From: Sarcocystis neurona
Lineage: Eukaryota; Apicomplexa; Conoidasida; Eucoccidiorida; Sarcocystidae
DNA: 64,000 bases
Reading direction: 5' to 3'
Assembly (NCBI GenBank): GCA_000727475.1
Contig: KL647309.1
Span: 78,617-142,616, forward strand
Under the pieces are notes generated by a model. That model saw nothing but the letters and a program-made list of their open reading frames with translations, was not told the origin of the DNA and did not search any database. Positions 24,061-37,227 of the stretch are shown here, in pieces. Numbering within the stretch: position 1 is the first letter of the stretch; the number at the start of each line of letters is the position of its first letter. Position numbers and translations under genes: made by a program.

Positions 24061-25628
24061 CGATCTGTTCTTTTGATCTTTTACACCGGTGTGCCCCACA
24101 TGCCACCTAAAAGGCAGTGCGGCGCCGCCCAATGGCAGTGACGCCCTCTAAACTACGGTTGCGCCAAGCTTCTATCGCCCAGTGTCAGACAACTTCAGAA
24201 CCCACGTCGATACGCTGCAACTATGCGGTGCAACCTCCACTCCGCTGCCAGCGGTACAAGGAACAGTGTTCCTGAGAACACCGAAGATGCAATGCCCCTA
24301 TTCCGTGCGACGCACAGCTACGAGAATTCCAGTTTCCAGCGCAGTGCCATGCAAGAAGAGAGCATGTCGAGAAAACCATCACGTGGAAAAACGAGCACTT
24401 TCCCGAACATGCAGCAGGTCACCTACGGCTCACCGATGTGGCAAGCTGATGTAAAGGTCGTGCGACGAGCCGCCCTTCAACAAATCAAGACAGGGCGGCG
24501 GATGGCAAAAACTGGATTCTACGCTCTTCGTTGGCGTCCTTTCCGGCTACGCACTTTCGGAGAAGTCGCCTGCTCTCGATACATGTCACTGGGTTCCGCG
24601 CAATGGCCTTCAGAGCAGAACCGACAACCCAGATGCACAATGCGTGACAGCAACTGGCAAATAATAGATTTACTGTGAGCACCACTGCAGCGATGCACAT
24701 TACGAGTCAGTGCAACTCACAGCGCGCTGCACGTTTACTTGATAACGGAAGTGTGCACCTTTTGAAAGGGAATAATCATGCCGTTCCGCCGAGGTGGAGC
24801 AGCGTGCACACAATCCCAACACTACAAAGAATGTCAGTGTGGAAAACGAGATGCACACACTTGGGTCGATGAGCCGGTCGTACAAAGATAAAGCACGGCG
24901 ATACGCTGTCCGCATGCGCGGATCTGTCAACGTAGTCATAGTTTCGGTGTGCCAGCTGCGTCAACGGGTACTGCGGCTCGTCGTACCACAGAAAAGCTAC
25001 TCTGAGATGTAGACAGAAAGTCACTGGTAGTTTTCGATTAAACGAGGGGCTACCAGCACCTGACAGCGCATCAACGCGCATCTCACTCCCCCCTGCGAAT
25101 GCCTAGTACTCCACGGCGTGAAGCCCTCCGCCCCCTTTCTCGGTTTGCGGACGCACACAAACATCCCTCCAAGAGATGTAGTAGGACAATACATCCCACG
25201 TCCCGCAGGCTCGCCGTCGCCACATCCGCATCTCCATCATGAAGCTTAGTCACGCGAAATGTGTCGCTCCTAGAATAGCAAGCTGGTCCAGAATTCTTCA
25301 CTGTCTTTAGCACCGGTCTACATTTCATACCAGTGCAGCCACATGAGTTTGCGAGAAAAAACCTACAGCTGACGTCACACAGTATGCCCCCGTTTCCCAA
25401 ACCCGCCCTCCTCACAGCGCTGTTCAAGGGGAAGGTGCGCGAGCATATACGCACTTGATGCTGCCCCAGCGCCATCATTTCATCGGGTGCCGGTACACTC
25501 ACGTCCTGCTCAAACCGTGCGATCGACGAGGTTATCATCAAAGTTTAGGGTCCAGGCATCAGTAACTGGCCTTGTTTCTTAGTGGCATGAAAAAACAGCT
25601 ACGTGGCAATTCGTAGGGGACGACGCAT
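24061..25628. other. no gene recognised; faint retroelement debris
   Basis: No intact gene. HHCSDAHYESV (about 24679-24715) could be an integrase H-x-x-x-x-H remnant and SYKDKARRYA (about 24876-24905) could be the A-x-x-R-x-K-x-Y-A-D segment after the integrase core, but each match is short. The 150-codon - strand open frame at 25083-25541 has no recognisable domain. The PDI stop codon marks the right boundary. Confidence 0.35.
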
Positions 25629-28617
25629 TCAAAGCTCTTCGCCGCGATCCGACGAGAGTGGTTTCGTGCTGTGTTTTTTCACAAATTCTTCCAAACCTTC
25701 AACAGATCTCGAGCCCTCAAATTTTATGGGCGATTTCTCACCAGCCTTCACGAAAAAAAGAGTTGGGTATGTGTTCCAGCTAAACTCTGCAAGGGGGGTT
25801 TCATTGGCGCTACCGTCCATCTTAGCAACCACAAGGTGTTCGTTGTCTTTCATCTTTTCGGCAAACTCCTTGTATACCGGCTCAAAGCTCTGGCAGTACT
25901 GGCACCACGGCGCGTAGATCTCGAGGAGGACGTCCTTGTCTTCCTGAAGTACCATGGTCTCAAAATTCTTGCCTACAACCACCTTCACTGATTCAGTTTG
26001 CGTCTCGGGGATTGGTTCCGATTTGAGCAGTCGTTCGATCTTTCCTGCTTCTATGTCTTCGAAAAAACTCACGATTTTTGTGGGATCCTTCAACGAAACC
26101 CTCACATCCGGGCCCGGCAACGCATAGCGGGCTTCCTTGGCCTGGAAGACCAGCGCGGGGAATTCTGATACGCCAAGTGCATTCTCGGCGTGTCCTCTGT
26201 AGACGCCTGTGTCAAGCCACACAAAGTAATATTTCCCACGCAGTTTCCGTGCCGCCTCGCGCACAGATTGTTTTGCTTCGTCGAAGTCGTCCTGCGTGCC
26301 ACACAACCAGGCCATATTAACCTCACGATCGATGTATTTTCTGAAGTTTTTGCTGTTAATTGGTCCAAGGAGTGGATAGGTCTCAATGTCCACAAACGCC
26401 TGAAACTCATCAGCCGTTTTGCCCGCGAAATCTACAGTGCCCTCCTCAGGCCTCATCGCGTAAATTCGATCAGCCGGAGCACCGTACTTAACCAAAAACT
26501 GGCCGAGCTGCCTTGACTTGTCCGCAATTTTTTCGAACAACTCTTCGAATGGGCTATCCCTCGACTTCAACTCCGCAATGAAGGCAACGGTTTTAATGTC
26601 TTTGTCCTGGATGTTCCCTTGGACCTCTGTAACTGCCGGACCTGTCATCATCTCCACCCATTCGACGATATCCTCGGCCTGCAAAACGCGGGAGCGGAAT
26701 GACGCACTCACTACTGACCAGCCAAACACTTAAAATGCCAAAGACTTGCGTTCCAGAACAAAATGCGATACGTGCAATCAGCCACAGGAGTGGCAGAACG
26801 ATTACAAGCGCAGGCAGCCCCTCTCTCCTGCTGGCTTCAGCCCTAAACAGTTCCAGCTTTCGCATCTTACAGGACGTAAGAACACAACAGCAAATCGCTT
26901 TAAAGGAGCCCCACCTGATTTCTACGCCCTCATCTATGCAGTGTGAGGTAGCCGTCCACGGCCAACTACCCACGTGATTCACCAGCTACCCTCGACCACC
27001 AAAATTCCTGTTCCTCTGCTCCCCAGTATTACTTTTATAACCTAGTATCTGCACACGCCACGCAGAACAGAACGACTTCTCGCGGGTTTGGTCCGTCATC
27101 TACCGTCTTCGCCGCTCGAAATACAGCACTAAATTGCGACCGTCTGTTGAGGCTCGTGTAGTCTCATACCACGGAGAGGCGCGACCCTCTTTTTCAGGTT
27201 TACAGCGACTGGAACGCGTGACCTACCGTGCGGTCTCCTGCGTAGTTTTCGGGCTGTTGGTTGTGGTACAGCTTGACTGTAGGGTACTCGCGGATGGACT
27301 GTTTGTCCGCAATGGCAGTTTCTGTGGTGGCATCTACCTCAGCGAATACAACCTTCGAACCCTTCTCCGTCATCAAAGCGGCTGCCTTCTCGTACTCGGG
27401 AGCCATACGTTTGCAGTGGCCACACCTGGTACACAACAGTACGCACGCGGCCAAGGTTCGCCACATGAAACGTGATATACATACGCATACGTAAGTATAT
27501 CAACCGCATACCAGTTTGCAAGGGTATTGTCCGTTTGCACACTTATGTGTGTGTATATATGTACATACATGTGAATTTCACAAGCGGATACACACACAAC
27601 TACGACGAACCTGTGCATACCAACCACACACCGTTTCAAAACGTTGCTGCTCTCCTGCAGACGCACATATACACGTGCGTGTGAATCCCGCAAGCGTCTC
27701 CACACAGTGTTCGGACGAAAGGAACCCCACGACGGACACACACACCCGTGGTGGAAGCAGGGGGACATACTAAAAGTTCGGGAGCTCACTAGTAGAGATA
27801 CGAACGGACACAAGTCGACGGTCACTGCGGCGTGCTTCCCAGCGCGGAATGCACTTGTCTCAGCGGTGTTCAGTGTGTGGTGGATCCAACAAGCAGACGA
27901 CGTGAAGCCCTCGCCAGCTACTCCCATTCGCCTCCACGTGCTACGGACAGTGACACAAATCATTCGTGCACGGACATACGCTCTCATCCGTAAAGTACTC
28001 CTTGAAAATGTCAGGCACTCCGAACAGAAGGAGCGCGCGGTAGAGACCCTCAAACGTGTCAAGCACGTGGCCCATGCCACACGGCGCCAGGTTTTTAACA
28101 TGCAAACCCTACGGCTGCGTTATCCGCTTACGTGCGCGATATAACTGTTGGATGCTGCTGCGAACGGCGGAAGACCCGTCAAGCATACACGGTACAAGGT
28201 CGATACAGCCTTTGGCTACATACTCTAACGAGTACTATGTGAACACCTACACTTCTGCCGAGCATACTACTCGGAGTGACTGCTACGAATCCTGAAATTT
28301 ACTACGGACAAGACCAGAATGTTGCGGGACGCTTCAAGTTGGAATGCAGCGTCGAAAGGACTCCTAATGGACAGCTTTGCGTTACACAGACGCACGGTGC
28401 GCACGACTTACCACGGGGCGTAGAACTTTACCAGGACGTCATTATTCTTCAGTACGTCATCGAAAGTCGCATCGGTGAGAGTCAGCACATGTGATTTCTT
28501 CTCCTCAGCCTCCGGTTTCCCCTTTTCAGTGTCGGCTGCAACTGCGCCCACTGCAGCAGAGGCCAAAAGACAGCTGCCCAAGAGCAGCAGCGCTAGGGTC
28601 CGCTCAGTCACACGCAT
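25629..28617 (-). CDS. PDI: protein disulfide isomerase, three exons, complete
   Basis: ER-lumen thiol oxidoreductase that forms and reshuffles disulfides in secretory proteins. Exons on the - strand: 28617-28412, 27425-27227 and 26678-25629; all introns are GT-AG and the phases join cleanly to give 484 residues. The start codon at 28617 opens a clear signal peptide (TLALLLLGSCLLASAAVGA). The first thioredoxin domain has the canonical WCGHC at residues 69-73, split by intron 1 inside the Trp codon, and the cis-Pro segment EYPTV. Exon 3 carries the b and b' domains and the second thioredoxin domain with WCQYC at 393-397 and TYPTLF. The protein ends GEEL, an unusual KDEL-like tail. Length and a-b-b'-a' order are typical of the family. 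The second active site (CQYC for CGHC) is unusual and may change redox behaviour. Confidence 0.95.
26679..27226 (-). other. PDI intron 2
   Basis: The 548-nt intron begins GTAGGT after the Thr codon of the GDRT segment and ends TTTTGCAG before the Ala codon that opens exon 3. The reading frame is in phase 0 across the junction. No other feature is visible inside. Confidence 0.9.
27426..28411 (-). other. PDI intron 1
   Basis: The 986-nt intron begins GTAAGT and ends TACCAG. It interrupts the Trp codon of the first CGHC site (TG on exon 1, G on exon 2). It holds TG/CA- and TA-rich stretches near 27540-27680. A 242-codon - strand open frame (27373-28101) lies largely inside it and is regarded as chance. 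Confidence 0.9.
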
Positions 28618-31600
28618 TCTGAAGCTTCTTGACGCGCCCTAGATGGGAAGCACCGAAGAAGGGAAGAAGAGACGAAAAAGTGACCGAAGGTAGAGGGGGC
28701 CGATGCGGCAGAGAAACACCACGTTGACGACGTCAGGGCGGAGGAAGAGGAGGAGGGTGGAGTGCAGTCACAGAAGCGGGGTTATTCAGCGACGGAAAAA
28801 AAATACAAAAGGGTGGCGCTGCTGACGCCACTATTGCCCGATGCGGTTGGAAAAAGAAAACAACTACCGGATTGCAACACGGAATTCCTGTACAAGTGGA
28901 ACGACACCGCCACAGGCAGGGGGGAACCACTGCAGACGCGGCCTACGCCACCGCTGAGCGTACTTGCACCGATAGCAGGTGGCACGGACCGCGCGCAACA
29001 CGCGGCGGCAGTGGAACGGGGGCAGCTACAACGGCACGAGCACTGCGTGCGACAGCCGCCAGCTCGTACGGCAAGAGCAGCAACCAAGGCAGTAGTTTAC
29101 TTGTATAGGGACGGCACCTGAAAGTTACCACGTGCAGGAGGAGCGACAGCAACAGCAGGACGGACGCTGGCGACAGGAGAAGCATCAGCCCTAAAAATGA
29201 GTGCAAAAAGTCTCTTTTGGTGGGCCTGTGATTTAAAGCGATTATGGGGAGGCAGCGAGAGCGACCCTCGCCGTGCACAAACCTTGACGAGCTCTCTAGG
29301 TGCGGGGAGAACGCTTATCCGCCGTCATCTGCTTGTCTCATACGGCGTCGATTTCTCGCGTTCACTGGCAGCACATGTGTTCTTCAAGTGTGACGGGTAA
29401 CAGCCGTCTTCCATTCCGCGCCAGAAATCTGCTGTGGCTTGTGCCACAGCACTGCGTTGGGCAGTGCTGTGCAGGGGGGTAAGAGAAGAGGGCATCCAGA
29501 CGCGCATCAGAAAGCAGCGTAAAAACCGTCTAAATAGGGACACCAGTGACTACATATTTATGTTGGACGTGCATACAAGGTCCCCCATAATACTGCATTG
29601 GTTTTTTGCCACTCGAAGAGACTCGCAGGGCTACCACTGCCGCTCGGGCCTCTTTTCCACGCGTCGTGCAGTCAGTGTTAGCCGTTCTGTAGTTACACCT
29701 TCACTGCGTCGCCGCTGAACTGAGTAGTCTGCTTGTGGGTCCGGACCTTTTTCCACAGGTTCTCTGGGGCCGCTCTGCCTTGCGGCTACCCCTTCGCTTT
29801 TCGTGCAGTCAGGGCACTAGTTAGCCACCGTGTAAGTCTCGCTTGTGCCCACCGCCGCTGTTATGCGTACTCAAGTGGTAGCTCTGGGCCATTTTCCGCA
29901 GTTCTGTCGGGCCGCCCTGTGTTGGGGTGAACTCCTTGCTGTTCGTGTACATTGTGCCATGGCGGTCGTGTTTCTCCCATAGAATGGTACGCTGGTGCTC
30001 GTGCTGCGTTAACAGGATGTGCACTGGAGCAAGCCTTCGTTTCCTTTGAATGAATAGGGGAACCGTACAGCCTCCTCCTAAACCACGATACCCACATGCG
30101 TGTGTATCTTGCGCACGTCTCTATACGCAGGTGTCGATGAGTGAATGCAGAAAGCAACAGAAACTGCTGCGAATCTTGTCTTGAGGGAGGAGCGGCTGCT
30201 GCAGAAGACATGAAACACTTGAACACAGGCGCGCGAAAGTAGGGGGGAGCAGTTTTGCGGGAGCTACTGCTGGTGAAATAAATGTTTAAACACACGCAAG
30301 CGAAGGGACTGTGGTAGGGTTCTTTGTCCCATGTCGTCGTATCGGAGGAACGGTCACAGGTGTGTCGAATATGAGACTAGAACGTAGTAGTCCACGTCTA
30401 CTACGCGAGGAGTCTCTGAAAGAAATCCGAGCCTGTATGCGTAACTGGACCGTAGCGTGACTTACTTTCAATGGCGTATTATTTTAATTGATCATGTGAG
30501 AGGGCGAGAGGCAAACCACGGTAGTAGCTGAGACAATGAAAGCCAAGTTAGCGGTCCGTTAGAGCTCTGATGAATCGTCCCATTATTATCGTCTCAATAC
30601 GCACAACTGGGAAAAATAGTGTCAACGTGTACACACAGACAAGCACACATACAGGTTAGTGGCCGCTCACTCTTTCACAGTGCATGTGGTGGTATCCGCA
30701 TGCGTACATTTTTCTAAACAATTATCACGGGCACGTTGACCTGTGCAGTTCTGTATCTGTTGAATCAGCTGTTAAGTCTCAGGAGATCCCTTATGACTGT
30801 CAGCTCTAAAGTTTTGTTGACTATGGAGCCGTACACGAGTTTGAGGAGTACAGGGCAGAGGCACACTAGCGCATGTGGTTCCGTACCAAACAAGGAGAAG
30901 TACGTGTGTGCAGGTGTGCCCTTGCCACTGGTATGTCTATAAGTCTTCATACTAAGAGTCTGCAGATACAGATGTATGTATGTGTTCACATATATACATA
31001 CCCCCCGGAATGTGCACGGTTTAAGTGCGAGGCTTCTTTTGTACCCCGCTGCCATGTTTTGGGTAGCGTCTTACTCGTATTCAAGTCGGTCAGAAAGCCT
31101 TGGTCGCAACTAGAATTCCATGCTGACGGACAGACGCTGAAAGCGGGAGGCAAGATGTATAGGTTAAATCGCAAGGGGACAAGTCCGACGGAGGAACATC
31201 AGGGTCAGCGGCGTAGCATCGGTAGCAACGCAATATAACAGTGCATACCGGGGCAACGAAACTGATGCAATCATGAATTTGGTCAAAGACGATGAAAGTT
31301 ACAGTCAACGGCGATGCCGTAGTTCCTTCCCATCTCCGACTCACGCCGTCCGGGTGCTCTTACTGCCACACTGGATACGACAAGTTCGGGAAGGAGTGGG
31401 TGTACCAGTACGGCGAACGCAGATACCCACCTTTCTGCTCCACAGCGGAAGGTTAATCCCGAAGTGCATACCAAGGAAAGCATCAGTATATAATTGTGCA
31501 TTATAAGATGAGTGCAACGATGAGCACACGTCACATAAGCGATCGGTAGAAGTTCGTACTGTTGGTGTCCACTACTCTGCTTCAGTGCAGAGAGACGTTT

Positions 31601-34600
31601 AGGTTCACAGGAAAGGATTGCAACAGGGCGTACACGTGCGCTGCCGCGACGTCGGCTCCTGCTGCAGGGTCTCGCCATTGGTGTGCCGAGCCATCGGTAC
31701 CGGAATGTCTGCTCTCGTAGATAAACACGAGATGAGCTAGGATCGTACGGAGACTCTGTCTTTGATAGGTAGACTACAACGGAGAACACGATTGTGGTTG
31801 CCTGTGCCAGTTGACCCCCCTCATGGTGTGGATGAGGCCTACTTTTCCCAGTTTTGTTCTTTATTTCAAAAGCACGACTACCAGAAGTTGCGGCGTCCGT
31901 TGTCGCAAGTCATTGCAGCCGGTGCCAGTGGGAGGAGAGGTCCTCGCAGTCTTGCAGAGAAGGTGCTTCCGGGTGGAGAAACAGTTCATGCCTTCTGAAG
32001 CACTTCCTGCGCCTTCGTGTTATTCACAGTATTCTAACTACTTATAATACGAAATAGAGGGAACACGAAGGCTCCAACAGGTGGGACGAACCGCTTCAGC
32101 CACACTGTACGCGCCTCAGTGAACATAGAGACTAAAGTGATAGTGAAAGCCATTCACACCCACTCCCGGACGCGCACGTGTGTAGTAGCTTCTTCCATGC
32201 CATCTGTGATACGTTTGTTTAAATGTTGCTACTGGTAAGATACAGTTTCCCGTCAGCGGCAGCTCTCCCCTACCTCACTATAACAAGGTTACCAGTGACG
32301 TTAAGTTAGACGTGCACGTAGAGATGTAGGCGATCCGCAAGTACGCAGCTGACATGGAGTTGGAGCACTGACGGGGTGGCGCATCACTGGAGGACGGCAT
32401 CGATGCACGGAATATTTACACGAATCTAAGGCGCACACGCACATACGCAGAAACCGGAGATGCAGGAAATATGGAATTACGTATCTGCTTGGCCACCTGG
32501 GTACAACACAAAAGCGGTACGCTGCTGGAGGCAACTCTTTGAGTCCAAGGACGTCATGCTAGATGCCAAAATCGGACCTGCAGGCGAAGAACAGTACTGG
32601 ATTGTTAAGGTGTGTGTCTTGCGCTCGTGGGAGTACGGATGAATGTTGCCCCTCTGAAGATAATCGGCAGAGGAAAAGTCGTACTAACACTTGTTCAGGT
32701 ATGAGCGTCTGTGTAGAGGAACGCTGTTGCTGCTAATTTGTATAAAATTGCCGGAGGGCTGCGCACCGTTGTTGAGCACGTAGTACATAAAGGCAGGCAA
32801 CACTTCGAAAGCAACCAGTTTTTGTACGTCAGGACTATCAAGCTGTTTACAGGACGGAGAAGAAATGCGGTGAATCTCAAGCCGGTGGGTGGAAGTACCT
32901 GAATTCCCTACAGCCCTGAAGGTGAAGGCAGTGAATGCGTACCAGATGCTGTCCCAAGCCACGCGAAGAAGTCAGTATTGAGATGAAAAACCGACACGCA
33001 CTACTAATTAACAGGTCAACTACTGCAACAGCGTGGCTCGCTCCTTTCTATGGACATGAAGTAGGGCACTTTAAAAGTAACGCTGATCGTTATGCACACG
33101 CCGCTACCCTTTCTTTCACCCTGCTGTCGCAGCTGTCCGTCTTAAAGGCGTGAATGCATTACTCTGGCAGTGCTCCAAAGCACCAGCTTTGCACCTGTAC
33201 GACAATGCTCCAGAACTCCAGTTTCATAGGTCTAGGAGAGCTAACGGCACAAAGCAGGCCCCCAGTATTTGTTTTCTTGGTTAACAACTGACAATCGGTG
33301 AAATTGTGGGAATTCGTTTCCGTTTTAGCTCAGGCAGTGCGCCACACCCGCCGGCAAAGCACCACCGGAGTTTTCGCTCACCGTTCCCCTAAACCTGTCA
33401 ATCGTCCCACTGTTCCCTACTTGGGACAGGCGCGTAGCTTGTTTCGGTGTTTGTCTCCACGACTGCAAGGGGCATCGACTGACAGCATGCAGGGAACTGT
33501 ATAGTCGTGGAGGCAGCTGCGCTACGAACGGACATTCAACAGAAACAGAGGACTGAGCAGAGACAGTCAGCCGTAAATGACAAAACGAGCAAGAAGACTG
33601 AACAGAGACACTCAGCCATAAATGACAGAACGAGCTCTTTCGATCCTTACCCATATTTGTAGAAGGCTTCCAGCATTACGTATCCAGCAGTGCATCTATA
33701 CACGGACTCAGAGTCGCACTTACGGCAGACCGGAATACGTGCAAAATATACAAATTTAATTTTCTGACGTAGACACACATAAGAAATGCCAAGAATTGTG
33801 CACAGCAGTTGTATTGGAGGCACACAGACAAAACATACTGTAGTAAAGGCAGAAGCTGGAAGGAATTGTCGGAACTTCTCGTCTTCGCACGTCATCAAAT
33901 TAGCACGACTCACTCCGCCAACAATACCTACATACGTCGTCCGCGGTCGGGAACGTCCAACACAAGCGACTCCTATTGGTACTCTGACTCCACAAGCAGG
34001 AACGACAACTGTGCAAAGACAGAGTGGATGTGCTGTACATCCAGCTGATCCCGTTGGCCTGTCGACACGGGGTAACTGATATACTGTGTCACCTACGTGG
34101 AAGTGCAGTACCCTACGTTAGACGCAGAGGTCCAGTACTACTGTGTGAATAGTAACACAAAAAAACGCATCAGCCTGCTGGTTGCCAGGTGCCGGGAGAC
34201 ATGTGTTTGACGTGGGGAAGCGTCCGCGGGGAACAAGGGCGGTCGATTAGGGGCTGCGAGCAGTGTACCACGCCCCCAACCCCTTAATTTTCAGACGAAC
34301 ATCTTCCGCCTACAAGCTTCGAGAGCAGCCATCTGCTACATACACCGAGATGTCACTGGTGTAAAGCCGGCATCAAAATTGTGGGCCGCACCACGTGCAT
34401 GGGTGTCGCACGTGTACGACGAATTTCTGCGGTCCCCCCAAAATGGCCTACGAGCTAAAAGATCCACAATCCCACATTGAGCGTGACGCTGCAGAAGCAG
34501 TTCGTCAATGTAGTATACACGAAACAGTAAATAAAGACTGCGATGTGCTGCGCCATCGTGAAAGTGTACGAGGAATGCATCTGGCCGACAGTATCTGTCT

Positions 34601-37227
34601 ATGTGTTTGCGACTGTCTGAGTTCCCAAAGAATTCGGCACACGAACGCATGCGACGACCCCGAGGTAGGAAGCCTGCAAACGAGAACAGGACGTAACTAA
34701 ACCAGCGAGGTAGAGCGACTATGTGGTTCTTCCACCTGCAAGATCTGCAGGCAATTTGGAGTGCTGGAGTGTTTAGCACGCGTGTAATGATATCTACGTG
34801 TATCTCGGAATGCCGCGCGGCTCCAACGATACCTGCTCCAGAACATATCGAGCCCTACACGTACTCTTGCCGCTTTCTGCACCAGGACGGCTAACAATCT
34901 TCGGCTCCGAGGAAGTCTTACACAGAAACGGAGAACTTTTGAGTTCCACTGGACAAAAGTCGACTCGCTGAATATATAGAGCACAGTTGAGCAGAGCTGA
35001 TGCCATTGTGGCTTACGTATCGATGTGTACATGCCTGTGGCGAATGCTCACACGCCGGTTTACGTACCAGTTTGTTTACTTAGCGAAGTTTTCCGTACTC
35101 AGCTCCTCATTGACACTAAGACGTGGACGATACAGGGCTCCTCTTGAGCGGACAATGCATTCAAACCGCCACGAATGGTGAGACGGTGACGACAAACGTG
35201 TGCGTATGTGACAAACCCTTGGAAGTAGGTATGGTCACTCTGACAGATCCTACTTTAGTCGTGTTTTTCTCGTCTTCCTGTACGAACACTCCATCCGCCT
35301 ACGGTCACCTTCCGCGATATTGGCGACTACTCATTGTGAATGACGGGTCGCTCCCGCGATGCGGTGTCTCATCGTATTTCCTCCGTCGTGTGGAAGCCGT
35401 ATGTTCCCCTAAAATGGCGCGTGCATAAAATTTGAATAGTCGTGGTATGGTATGGTATGTCACTGTCACATCGATATTGTTCTGTCCAAAAGTGCTGTGT
35501 TCCGCAGTACAACTAAGCTCCTCGCAGAAGCGCTACCCTGCGCGTAGTTTGTGTGTGCCGAAATCGAAGCTTTCCCCCCGAAATTTCACTACTTTGTACG
35601 TGGAAATACGTCCGTCTCCAGCCACCCCAATATCCACATTGCAACTCAGTCACAACACTCCGGCATTGCGGTATTGTAGTTCACGGTGTGGAAGCGAACG
35701 ATGATCTTCGACGAACACGCCCCCCTACGTTGCCTTACGCCGAGGCTACTGGTTCGTCTCCGAAGCCGTCTACCTCTGTCTGTAGGGATTTGCTGTTTTT
35801 TCGTACAAAATTCCCCTTCCTCCCTTCCAGAAAAGGAGCACCATTTTCTGCGAAGAACTGTAAATTTTGCATGGTCGCTCCTGTAACTAGGCGCTCTGGC
35901 CTGCTCAACTTTTCCCCTTAAGCCACACCACGTCTTCTACGTCTTGTGTGTCCAACGTGTATACCTTTATGTATGTAGATTCACAAAGACAGATTTACAT
36001 ACGTCTGTCTGCGTGCACGTACATGTACGTATGCTACCTGGAACTCGTGCTTCGACAATACCGGACACCCCCACGTCCCCCACCCCGATTTGTCAACAGC
36101 ACCAGCATTATCAAGATGCACATGCGCGCTAGCCACGTCCTCCTCCTCCACTCCTCCTCACGATGCATCCAGACCAACCCCTGCAGGGTGGGGTGGCGTA
36201 AACGCGGCGGCGCTTCGCTGCCTAAGTGGTCGTCTGCTGAACAGCCGGCCAATTGCTTGTCCTGAGCAGGTTGGTCGCGCTTGCATGCAGCTAGAGAAAT
36301 TTGTCCTGACGTCAGCGCTACGACTAGCATTGTTGTAATTCGCTTGCTTCCGGAAACCTCATTCTGTTTTCCTTCTCCCGCGTCTTTCCCACTCGCTGCA
36401 CCAGTACATAGATGTACAAGAGCGTATGATGCATACTATGTAAAAGCTTCCGTGTAGCAGGAAAACGAGCCAAATTACGCGCACTTGCGCCCGGCCGCAT
36501 CGCCTTGTACGAATCTACTCATCAGGGAGGTGCTCTTTCGGATCAGTTTTGGGACCATGCGTTGTCGTGCGCGCCTCCGAAGAATTCTCGATTAGTCGTG
36601 TGTACTCACCGCACTTGTCTCCTCTCCCATCTCTCGGCCGTTTAGTACTGTGCTGCATTTATTCCGCCAGCTTGGCGTCGAGGCAACGGCTTTGTTTTTT
36701 CCCGTCTAAAAACTCAAATTGTGGATACTTTCTCGATCCGGATCCATTGTTCTTTGTTGCTTCTTTCCATATACAGCAGTCTGCGTTAGCTCTGGTTGAC
36801 TTCACTGTTAGTGTTCTTCGACCCCGTACTGCTAAACCTGAGTTAACGATGAATGCGGCGCATCTAGTACCCCGCGTGAACAGCCGTGCTTTCCCTTCCA
36901 GAACCGAGCAGTCGCCGACCTTTCACTGAGTTATACCGCGCGCCCAGTAAAGTACTGATTACTTTGTTGTTTTGAGTTGTCGGTAGCTGTTGTTGCAAGA
37001 GAAGCAACGTCTCCGCTTTCTCTCCATCCGCACTGGTGGATTTTTTTTATTAATTCGGGTGGTTGCTACTCTATTTGCAACAGGTGGTCGTCTCTGCAAA
37101 TTTATTCTTTTTTTTGTGGCACTTCAAGCCCCACTGGCTCACGAATTTTTCGTTTTCGCCCTGTGTACGTTCAACTAATGCTGCCCCATCAAACTGTGAA
37201 TACGCGGCCTTCTGTGACGCGTAATCG
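28618..37227. other. 8.6-kb intergenic stretch, no gene supported
   Basis: The left end must contain the PDI promoter, but no motif could be assigned. Open frames are short (168 codons at most, 31283-31789, -). A weak integrase-like phrase (LPVPVDPPHGVDEAYF, about 31799-31846) and a C-K-F-C phrase near 35865 could be further retroelement debris, but neither is convincing. The stretch is mostly free of microsatellites until about 35,900, where TG/TA-rich sequence begins to appear. Confidence 0.45.

Noticed and set aside
27373..28101. 242-codon - strand frame inside PDI intron 1
   Set aside because: It lies within a confirmed GT-AG intron of PDI, has no domain, and ends out of frame with exon 2.
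31762..31998. Integrase-like phrase LPVPVDPPHGVDEAYF
   Set aside because: Single short match with no RT, RNase H or catalytic integrase blocks at suitable distances.
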